This document shows positions 35,442 through 46,100 of a stretch of DNA of 64,000 nt, piece after piece. A model generated the notes under the pieces. That model was not told where the DNA came from, did no database searches, and saw only the letters and a program-made list of their open reading frames with translations. The stretch lies in the NCBI GenBank assembly GCA_903893215.1, contig CAITLJ010000070.1, forward strand, positions 94,287-158,286, read 5' to 3'. Position numbers and translations under genes: made by a program. The DNA is from an uncultured Ferrovum sp. (lineage in GTDB: Bacteria; Pseudomonadota; Gammaproteobacteria; Burkholderiales; Ferrovaceae). Within the stretch, counting starts at the first letter, position 1; every line of letters starts with the position of its first letter.

Positions 35442-37154
35442 ATGACGACTGTTTTCCAAGCCATTCAATCTCGCCACCGCGCGGTCCGGTCCCTTGCAAT
35501 GGCAGTGCCATTGTTGCTGGGCAGCGTCGGTGCCTGGTCGGCGGTACCCGGAATCACCGGTAATGCAACGGGCAGCACGGCCGCTGCCCCCACCTTTGCA
35601 CTGGTGGCGGCGCCATCGCGGCTCACCCAGCCGGATGGCAGCGCGCTATACAGCTGGGGCTATGGCTGCGCCAGCGGGTCAAGCCCCACCTTCGTGCCAT
35701 TCGCTCCAGGTGCAAGCAACGGTGCCAACCTTGGCTGTCCCACCATGCAGGTGCCCGGGCCCACGCTGATCGTCAAGGAGGGCGCCACAGTCACCGTCAC
35801 GCTCACCAACAACCTGCCCAGTGTGGCTGGCAACACCTCGATCCTGTTTCCGGGATTTGCCGTGACGGCCAGCGGCGGAGTGGCCGGTACCAATACCAAT
35901 GAGGCGGTGCCCTGTGCCGCGGGCAGTGCCACTTGTGCGGCGGTGACCTACACCTTCACCGCCACCAAGCCCGGTACCTACGCTTACTACTCCGGCACCC
36001 AGTCGGATCTGCAGATTGACATGGGCCTGTTTGGCGCAGTGATCGTTCTGCCCGCAGCCACGCAGTCCAACCCGAATGCCGCCGGCACACCAGTCCCCTG
36101 CAAGACCGGCCCCTACTCGCTGGCGGCCAACGCCTACGACCACCCGCAAACCTGTTATGACCGCGAGTACCTGTTTCAGTGGCACGAGATGAGCGGCCCC
36201 CTGCACAGTGCCATCGAGAGTCAGGTGAGTGCGTGCGCGGCGAAAAACGGAGTGGGGTGCACCCCGGCATCCGGTGTGGTCGAGCCCTACCGTCCCAACT
36301 ATTTCATGATCAATGGCCGCTCCATGCCGGATGACATGGACGGTAGCTATCTGGCGCAGTATCCCAACCAGCCATACAACGGCAACCCGCACATGCATCC
36401 GGGCGAAGTGGTGCTGATGCGCACTATCGGCCAGGGCCGCATCCAGCACCCGTTCCACTTTCACGGCAATCACGCGCGCACCATCGCGCGGGACGGCAAC
36501 CTGCTGCTGGCGGCCACCGACAACGCACCGGTGAGCGGCACGCTGGCGGGCGGGGTGATCCAGCCGATGAACCGGGTGGCCGGTCCCTTGTACTACACCA
36601 TTGCCACCACGTCCGGCCAGACCCTCGACACCTTGTTCACCTGGACGGCGAAAGGTCTGAACTGGGACGTTTACGGTCATGCCCAGAACGTGAATGCAGC
36701 GGGTGCCGGCTTCCCGCAGGGCCCTACGGCCACCGGTAACGCTGCCGTCGATCCGTTTCCGTGTTATGCCGACATCACCGGCCACTATACGGTGGACAGC
36801 ACGCCACCTGCGGTTTTTCCCGCCTTCGATGCCAGCGGCAACCTGACGGCAGGCTCGCCCAACTATGGCGAGTATTGTGCGGATCACAACAAGCCGATAC
36901 CGGTCACGCCGCCTGATCCGGCCGTGGTGGCCACTGGCCAGTGGTATTCCGGCACGCCTTATCTTGGTATTCAGGCCGCCACGCCGAATCCGCTCGCGCC
37001 AACATTTGCCAAGCAGGTCAGCACGGGGGGGTATGCCTACATGTGGCACTCCCATGACGAGCGTGAAATCACCACCAACAACGTTTTCCCGGGCGGAATG
37101 ATGATGATGCTGATCATCGATCCTCCTACGGCCTTCATCGATGAAACGCAGTGA
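35442..37154 (+). CDS. Secreted multicopper-oxidase-type protein 2 (mof-like locus)
   Basis: A 570-residue exported protein (signal RSLAMAVPLLLGSVGAWSAV). The N-terminal cupredoxin (VPGPTLIVKEGATVTVTLTNNLP) lacks the usual HxH motifs; the WYHSH position reads YAYYSGT. The later domains hold RIQHPFHFHGNHART and YAYMWHSHDEREITTNN, ending in FPGGMMMMLII. Ser replaces the type-1 Cys in the final HxH, so type-1 copper is unlikely here. The ligands seen complement those of the preceding protein. ATG 35442 follows CCGGAGAC, the same ribosome-site context as the first gene. The stop lies 33 bp before the giant gene's ATG. Confidence 0.8.
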   Translation: MTTVFQAIQSRHRAVRSLAMAVPLLLGSVGAWSAVPGITGNATGSTAAAPTFALVAAPSRLTQPDGSALYSWGYGCASGSSPTFVPFAPGASNGANLGCPTMQVPGPTLIVKEGATVTVTLTNNLPSVAGNTSILFPGFAVTASGGVAGTNTNEAVPCAAGSATCAAVTYTFTATKPGTYAYYSGTQSDLQIDMGLFGAVIVLPAATQSNPNAAGTPVPCKTGPYSLAANAYDHPQTCYDREYLFQWHEMSGPLHSAIESQVSACAAKNGVGCTPASGVVEPYRPNYFMINGRSMPDDMDGSYLAQYPNQPYNGNPHMHPGEVVLMRTIGQGRIQHPFHFHGNHARTIARDGNLLLAATDNAPVSGTLAGGVIQPMNRVAGPLYYTIATTSGQTLDTLFTWTAKGLNWDVYGHAQNVNAAGAGFPQGPTATGNAAVDPFPCYADITGHYTVDSTPPAVFPAFDASGNLTAGSPNYGEYCADHNKPIPVTPPDPAVVATGQWYSGTPYLGIQAATPNPLAPTFAKQVSTGGYAYMWHSHDEREITTNNVFPGGMMMMLIIDPPTAFIDETQ

Positions 37155-37186
37155 TGGCGCCAATTTTGATTAAAGGAACCGGAATC

Positions 37187-40100
37187 ATGATGACTTCGAT
37201 CAGGACGCGCGCCATGCGCTGGATGGCTGGCATTGCAGGTTTGTTGGTGATGGGCGCGGCCTCTGCTGCGGTGACCAATGTCGACCTGCAGGCAGTCAGG
37301 ACCAACACCACGCTGCCCGACGGGACGCAGGTACCGATGTGGGCCTACTGTCTGGATACCACGTCGACCTCTGCGATCAGCGCTCCGACCACGGCGGGTG
37401 CGGCCACTGGTACCACGTGTTCGGCGACCACCACACCCGCGCCCTGGGCCCAGGGTCCCACCATCGTGGTGCCCACCGGAAACAGCCTGACGGTACATCT
37501 GTTCAACAATCTGCCCAATGTATCCACCTCGCTGGTGATCATCGGACAGATCGGCACCGGTGGCGGTCTGGGCAGCCCGAACAAGGTGGCAAGTCCGGTG
37601 CACAGCGGTGCGACCAGCACCACGTTCCCGAACGCCGGCGCGGCCAACTTCACGCCGCTGGCCAATCCCGTTACCGGCCTGCAGCAGGCACAGCCAAACC
37701 GGGCACGCTCGTTCAGCCCCGAAGCGGCGCCAGGTGCCGCTGTAGCCTACACCTGGAATGCCCTGCGTCCGGGCACCTATCTTTACGAAACCGGATCCCA
37801 TCCCTCCCTGCAGGCGCCGATGGGTCTCTATGGCGTGCTGATCGTGACCCAGGCGCCTGTTGCCGCCAATGCCACGGCAGCCACTGCGGCCCAGCCGGGG
37901 ATTGCCTACGGCACTGGCACGTCGGCGGTGGCATATGATGCCGATGCCACTTTCCTGCTGTCTGAAATCGATCCGGTGCAGAATGCCCAGGTGGATGCTG
38001 CAGCGCGGGCGGGAACCAGCGAAACCCTGCTGTTCAGTGATCCCTCCTGCGTCCAGCAACCGGGCGGCACGGTGGCTTGCTATCCCGCTGCAGTGAATTA
38101 CGCTGCCACGTATTTTCTGGTCAACGGACAAAGCTACGATCCTACCCAGCCCTGGTTGTCGACCAGCCTGATCGCGGATTCCGCTTACAGCACCGGCAAG
38201 GTATTGCTGCGCTTCCTCAATGCTGGCAACAAGACGCATATCCCCACGGCAGTCGGCCTGCCGATGAGCCTGGTGGCCGAAGACGGCTGGGTGCTGCCGG
38301 GCAACTACAAGGTGCAGAACGAACTGCATCTTGCCGCCGGCAAGACCGGCGATGTGCTGGTCAGCCCCAAAGCTGTCGGTACCGCTTACACGGACGCGGC
38401 GTATGGCGTATTTGACCGGCAATTGTCACTGTCTGGCGGTAACAAACCGTCAGCAGGCATGCAGGCCTATCTTGGGGTGGCTCCTGCAGGCACTACGGCA
38501 GCCAGCCTGGCTGCGGGCACCGTCAAGTTCTCCGGGCAGTCGCCGGTCAGCGTGGCGGCCTACCCCGACAGCTTTACGGTGCCTGCCACCGCCACCAGCG
38601 TGACCGGCAACGTGCTGGCCAATGACATCGGTGTCCACAGTGCCAGCCTGTGTGCGGCTGCTCCGGTGGCCGGCGCCACCACCTGCACATCGGCCGGCGG
38701 CGGCACCGTCACCATCAATGCCGATGGCAGCACCACCCTGACGCTGGTATCCGGTTCAGTCACCCTGAGCACCAACGGCAACTTTACCTACACCCCCAAG
38801 GTGAGCGGTGCAGTGGTCACCCAGACCGCCGAAAGCTTCACCTACTACGGCAATGGCGTAAGCACGGTCTACGCCGCTGCCGCCCTGGTCGCCACGGTTC
38901 CCAAAGGTCCGCCAACAGCCGGTAGCGGCAGTTTCAGCAGCAACATGCAAAGCCTGCTGCGCGTCAATTCACCCGGCGTGCTGGCCTTTGCCAGCGACCC
39001 GGCCAACCTGAAAATGATGGCTGCCGGTGTAACCCAGCCCGTAGCTGTTACGGGCACCAGTGGCACCGCCAGCGTGATCGTCAATCCGGATGGATCGCTG
39101 CTGGCCAGCGCCAGTGCGCCCGGTAGTTATACCTTCTCGTACACCGTGACCGACAGCGAGGGGCTGACGGCAGCCACCCCGGGCGTAGTCACGCTGACTT
39201 TTCAGAAAGGCAGTGGCATCGTGCTCAACCTGATCGGCACGGACGGCAAGGCGCTGCCCACCGGCACCACGGTGGCGGGCCTGCCCACCGGCCAGCCGGA
39301 CTACCGCTGGATCATCGAGCAGGATCTCACCTACCACACGTCGGCCACAGGCGGCACCGTGGGCTACACCGCCACGTTCACCACCGTTACCAGTGTCACC
39401 CAGGCGGGTACCGTACTCACCCTGACCGGTTCGACCACCGCGCCGTCGGTGCTGCCCGCCGTTGGCACGTCGATCCAGTTGTCCGGGCTGACCAGCACGG
39501 CCGGCGCAGCCAACGGTATCTATGTGGTCAAGAGCGTAAGTGGCAGTAGCTTTACTGTGGCGCTTCCAGCGTCGGTCACCGGGGTCAAGCTCGCTGCGGC
39601 CACGGGTGCCGCCTTCTTCGGCAGCCCGCCACAGTCGCTGGCCACCAATTTTCATACCAGCTTCATGCCCATCGTGGCGACGGGCTGTACCGGCCCATCG
39701 AGCTGTAACGATGCCCAGACCACGGGCGGCGTGCTCGGTGCGCCTGCTTACCGCAGCTTTCCGGCGGACGTCAACCTGCCCACCCTGGATGCCAGCGGCA
39801 ATCCGGCGGTGTATTACATTTCGATTCTGCCGGGTGATGCGGCAGCACCCTTGCTTGCGCCTGGTGGTACTTCGACCGGACACACCATGGGCGGCGCGCC
39901 GATCGCCGGCACGCAACTGGCCAATGCCGGCGCGGCACTCACGCCTGTCAATGTCACGCTGCCCCCCAACCCGGTGCCTGCCGGTCAGATGTCGTTCCTC
40001 GCTTTCGAGGACAACAATCCGACCAACGGTGACGTGGACGAAGGCGAAGTGGGCCTTGGGGGTTGGGAAGTCGTGTTGTACGACACCCGCGGTTCCTCGG

Positions 40101-43100
40101 GCGATCAGGCGGGGCAGATCACTTATGACGTGTTCAACCAGCCGATGTACAACGCGCTGGTCAACATCGTTGGCACGGCGACGGATGGTACGCCTAACGT
40201 CAACCTGTGCCCGGCCGCCAAGAGCGCCCCGGTGGGCATGATCTACACCTGTCTGCCAGTGCTCAACGCGGCGGGCCAGGACATCAGCCCCTACACCGGT
40301 ATGGCCCTGGTGAAGAACGTGATTCCGGGCCGGCTCGACGTGCAGATGCACCCGGCGGCCTGGAGTGAGCATGCGGGCGAGCAGTGGATCCAGGTATCAA
40401 CCCTGGAAGGCACGCTCAACAACGACAGCTTCGTGCATCCGGGCGAGCCGGCGTACTGGCAGGAATTTGGACCGCCGGGCTTCCACAGCTTCATCGGCTT
40501 CATCAATCCGGACCACATTGCCGCCGTGCAGAAAGCCAACGTGGCGCAAGGCGCGGTAGGTACGGTTTCTGGCCGTATCACCGGCCTGCATTTCGACCGC
40601 CCGCCGATGGCCACCCTGAACGACAGCTGCGGTCCGACCGGCAGCAACACCAATCCGGCCTGTGCACGTGCCAGCATGAATTACACCCAGTGCTATGTGG
40701 CGATCAACAGCATCACCGGCGGCAATACCGAGGGGCCGACCGTGGCCTGGGCACCGTGCGATCCCGACCTGGGCACGTTCAAGCTGACCGGCATTCCCGA
40801 TGGCACCTATGAACTGTTCGTGTGGGATGAGTGGCTGGATCAGATCAAGGCCAAACAGCTGGTGCAGGTTCCTGACCCGGTATCGGCGGCCACCGCCACG
40901 CCCAACCGCAACGTCAGCGTGAACGACATTCCGGTGTTCATCTGGTTCACCCGTCTGCAGGAATCCACTTTTCTGGACATCAACGGCAACGGCGTGCGCG
41001 ATCCGGGTGAACCGGGGCTGACCGGTCTGCCAATGAACGTGCGTTTCCGTGACGGTACCTTCTCCAACCGTCTGATCACCGATCTGAATGGTGACGCAGA
41101 CCATAACGAACTGTTCCCGCTGTTCAACTGGTACGTGCTGGAATCCGACACTACCCGCTTCAAGAGCACGGGCGTGCATGTCACCTATGATGCGGGCGGT
41201 ATCCCCGACCAGACCGGTCCTTACACCGGCCTGCTGAATTCCACCGAAACCTTTGGTCTGCCGGGCAGCCTTCAGGTGCCGGGTGCCTACTATTGCAGCA
41301 ACAACAGCTGTAGCGACCATGCCGTCACGCCAACGACCAAGACCAAGGGCGCCGGCGGCACCACCAGCCGCATCGATCCGCCTTGGGTGACCATGGAAGG
41401 CATGCAGGGCTTCATCAACCAGACCGAACTGCTCGACTGGGGCAAGCAGCCCTATGCGCCAGGCGAAAACGGCGGTATCGCCGGCATGGTCTATTTTGCC
41501 TCGGTGCGCGCCTTTGACGACCCGCGCCTGAAGGTGCAGAACCTGTCCGAGCCTGGAATCCCGCGTGTCACCGTCAACCTGTATCAGGAAAGCACCAATC
41601 CCGACGGTACGGTGAGTCGCAAGCTGGTCGACACCACCACCAGCCTGAGCTGGGACGATTGGGTCAAGGGCACGCACGTTGATCCGACCAACGCGGCAAA
41701 CAGCGTGTCCAACATGAACTGTCCGGGTAACCTGCCGACCGATCCGTTCATCACCTACACCATGGGCCCCGCCAACCTGTTCAAGTGCTACGACGGTCAG
41801 CACAGCTTCAATCAGGTGCAGCCGGCGGTCTATGACGGTCGCTACTACTTCCCGTCTGGCAGCCATTTCGCCAATGGCGCGGCCACCAAGTGTTCGGTGT
41901 GTACCTCGATCACCCAGACCTATCCGGATGGCACCACGGGCATCGAGTACGTGCTGCCCGCCGGCAAGTACATCGTCGAAGCCGTGCCGCCGGCCGGCTA
42001 TGAAATCACCAAGGAAGAAGACAAGAACATCCTGATTGGCGACGCCTGGATTGCGGCCGTACCGCAGCAGTTCAACACGCTGTCCAACATCTTCATCATG
42101 CCGGACCAGGCCACCATCGGTAATAGTGGCATGGTGCAGCTCTACAACACCGAAAACTATGGCAGCAACTTCCCGCCGTGTGCTGGCCGCGACCATATCG
42201 TGCCGGACTACCTGACGGTGTTCCCGCAGGCCCAGCAACTGGCGCCCTTTGCCGGTCAGCACCGCAACCTGTGTGACAAGAAGGAAGTCACCGTGGTGGA
42301 CCAGGCGCAAGCGGTCGCCGACTTCCAGTTCTGGACGCCGACGCCGATTGCTGCGCATTTCACCGGCCTGATGCTCAACGACGCGGCTGCCGAATTCGAC
42401 CCGTTCAACCCGAGTTTTGGCGAGAAGTTTGCCCTGCCCAATGCGCCGGTTTCGATCCGCGACTACAACGGTGTGGAGATCCTGCGTACTTATAACGACA
42501 AGTGGGGCACGTTTGATGGCCTGGTGGTCTCCACCTGGGAAGCCAACGTACCAAACCCGTCGGGTTACTCCCCCAACATGCTGACCACCTGTATGAACGA
42601 TCGTGGCCCGATCCTGGACAGCAATCCGCTCAGTCCCACGTTCAATACCTACGTCACCGACCCGGCGTATGACCCGGCCTACAGCGAGTTCTGTTACAAC
42701 TGGCCCTTCCTGCCGGGCGTGACCACCTATCTCGATACTCCGGTACTGCCGGTGTCGGCCTTCGCCCAGCATTACAACCCGGTGGACTGCCAGTATCCGG
42801 CGGCCGACCCGGCGATTGCCCGCGTCGATGGCAACTGGACGCCGACGGCTGCAAACGCCGCCAGCGGTTCGGTACTGCCCGCCTCGGGTGTCGGCCCCTA
42901 CCTGGATCTGGCCAAGGCCACCGGCACGTCGCTCAGCGTACCGCTCACCATCACCGCCCGCGGTGACGTGCAGGTGCTCAATCCGAACTATGTCGGTCCT
43001 ACCGGCCTGACCGCCGGCTCGAATACCATGTTCATCACCCGCCATTATGGTTTTGGTACCACGGCAGGCACGGTGAGCATCGGTGGCATCGCGCTGCCGG

Positions 43101-46100
43101 CCTCGGCGATTGCCAGCTGGACCGATGCCAAGATCGTGGTCAACGTGCCGGTGATCAAGGTGGCCGGCAAGTTGAGCAGCGAATACCGTACCGGCGAGTT
43201 GGTGGTGACCACCGCTGCTGGCCGTGCCAGCGTCGATGCGGCCACGGTGACCATCGAGAATTCGGCTGCGGCCGGCTATGTGTCGCCGTATTACGTCGCA
43301 GCGCCTGCACCGACCAACACGGTGGCCAATGCCCTTGGCACACCGCACCCGATCCAGGACGCCATCGACCTGGCGCGCCCCGGCCAGATGATCATCGTCG
43401 ATGCCGGCCAGTATCCGGAACTCGCCATCATGTGGAAGCCGGTCCGCCTGCAGGGGGTTGGCGCAGCCAGCACGGTGATCAATGCCACCAAGTTCCCCAA
43501 CACCAAGCTGCAGAACTGGCGCGACCGGATCAATGTGTTGTTCGGTCTGGACTACATGGGAAATCAGATCACCAGCGCTACCGGTACCATCCTGCCGAGT
43601 CAGGTCGATCCGCTGCCTGGTCAGGAGATCACCGGTGGTGTGGTGCTGCTTGAGCCCTCGGTGCTGGCCACCGAAGAGGGTGCCGGCATCACCGTGCTCG
43701 CCTCGAGCACCAGTGTGGCTGCGGCCGCCTGCCCGACCGGCAGTGTGGCGGTGCCCAATCCATTCAGCGGGGTGATTCCGCTCAACTCCACCGCCACCCC
43801 GACCGTGTCCCCGGTGGCCGGCAGCACGCCGGGAAATGCCCGCCTGCAAGTCGATGCCTATACCCCGGTGGCAGCGACCACCGCGTCGCGTGGTTTCAGC
43901 AACTTCAGTTGTGCGGCCTCGCGCATTGACGGCATTGGCATTACCGGCAGCGATTCTGGCGGCGGCATCTACGTCAACGGCTGGGCGAGCAATCTGGAAA
44001 TCGCCAACACACGGGTGTACGGCAATGCCGGTCAGTTCAACGGTGGCATCCGCGTCGGTCAACCCTACCTGGAAGGGGAAGTGCAAGGCAGCGATGGCTA
44101 CCTGCATTACAACGACAACGTATCGCTGCACAACAATGCGGTGTACCAGAACGGCACCGTGGAAGCCAACGCAGCGCCGGGGGTGCCTGTCGGCACCAGC
44201 GGTGTGGGCGGCGGTATCTCGGTCAACGCTGGTTCCGACAATTTCAGCGTCGCCAACAACTGGGTGTGCGGCAACTACACGTCGGGTGACGGTGCCGGTA
44301 TCGGCGTGCTCGGCCTGTCCCAGAATGGCCGCGTCTCCAGCAACATGGTGATCTTCAACGAAGCCTACGAGCAGACCGGCCCCAACTTTGGTGGCGGCAT
44401 TGCAGTGGAAGGCGAAACCGGTACCGGTAACACCGGCACCTCGCTGGGGGTCGGCGCCATCCAGATTGACGGCAACCTGATCCAGGGCAACTTCGCCCGC
44501 GCCGGTTCGGGCGGCGGCATCCGGATTTCGGATGCCAGCGGTGACGACCTGATCCAGCATGCCTTTACGGGTCAGCCGTATGTGCAGACGATCAGCAACA
44601 ACTTCATCGTCAACAACCTGGCTGGTTGGGCAGGTGGCGGTATTTCGCTGGTGGATTCGCCCAAGCTTGTGATCGTCAACAACACGGTGTCCAACAACGA
44701 CAGCCTGGGTATCGTGGCCAGCCTGTTCAATACCGTGGTGGCGGGCAAGAGCACCGGCCCGGCCACGGGGGTGCCCAGCCCGGCAGGGATTGCGGATGAA
44801 CCGAACTCGCCGGTGTTTGCGCAGGCGGTCAACAATTCGGGCAACGGCAACGGGTCAAAGAACTCCAACCCGGTGATCACCGATGACGTGATCTGGCACA
44901 ACCGTTCGTTCTTCTTCACCACCAGGCAGGCCTTGGGTACGTCGGCAGCAGCACAGACTGCCAACAGCAATGCGCAGACCTTCCTGTGTGCGTCGAACGC
45001 GTGGACAGATGCCACCTCTGGCAACTGCACGCAGCTGGCACCGCAGGCCACCACCGGGGCGTGTGACACCACCAACGCCAAGTATTGGGATGTGGGCAGC
45101 ATCATTGACACGTCGGCAACGCCATCCAACCAGGCTGCGCCTGCGGTCAAGGCCGCCATTGCCAGCCAGTCGGTGACAGCCAGCAAGGCAACCGTGGCCT
45201 CGCCGGGCTTGCTGACATTCCATGACGTGACCACCTATACGGTCAGTCTCACCCTGAACCTTCCCGCCAACTCAGCCCCCGTGCTGGTGGGTGGTCAGGT
45301 GACGGTGAACACCGCCTGGGCTGCCGGCGCCACCACCATTATCGGGACGGGGGCCAATCCGACCTTCAATGCTGTGGCTGCTGCGGCACTCAATGGGGTG
45401 CACACGGTCACGAGTGCTGGGGCAGTTTCGCCCGGTACCAACGGGGTGCTCACGCAGACCATCACCTACAACGCGACTTATACCGGTGCAAACTACACCA
45501 TCCTGCTGTTGCTGCCGATTGGCGAGCCGGTGCTGCCGGCCACGCCGGTGGCGGCCACGCCTGTGGGTACCGCCACGGTGGCCGGTCAGTCGCAGCGCCT
45601 GTATCCCACCTACTCGGTGTTGAGCAACACCGCTGGCTACACCACGCTGTCCAATGGCACCACCGCGTCGAACAACAATGCAAATGATCCTCTGTTCACC
45701 AAGGGTTATTGCAATGGTTCGCGCATCACCCCGGGCCTGCAGTTCGAGCCGGGCTCGCCATTCCAGCCGGCATTCACCCTGCAGTCGGGTGCCACACTGG
45801 ACGAGTCGGGCAACTTTGTGGACGTACACTTCGGTCCGCTGTCGCTGCGTGATCCTGCCAGTACCTTCACCACTTCGACCACTGGGGCGGTGACCAATGC
45901 CGGTAACCTGGTGGGGGATTACCATCTGTCCGGAAAGAGTGGTGGTGCTTACAACCTGGGTTCCAACCTGACGGCCACCTATGCTGGCACGGCGCATGAC
46001 ATCGACCTTCAGGCCCGTCCGGCCAACCCGGCGCGCGGCGCGATCACGGCCACGGCCACCGGAGTGGACATCGGCGCTGACGAGTATTACGGCACCGCCA

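Noticed and set aside
40397..44560. 1387-residue minus-strand open frame inside the giant gene
   Set aside because: Antisense reading of high-GC coding sequence with third-position bias; composition is His/Arg/Gly-rich without motifs.
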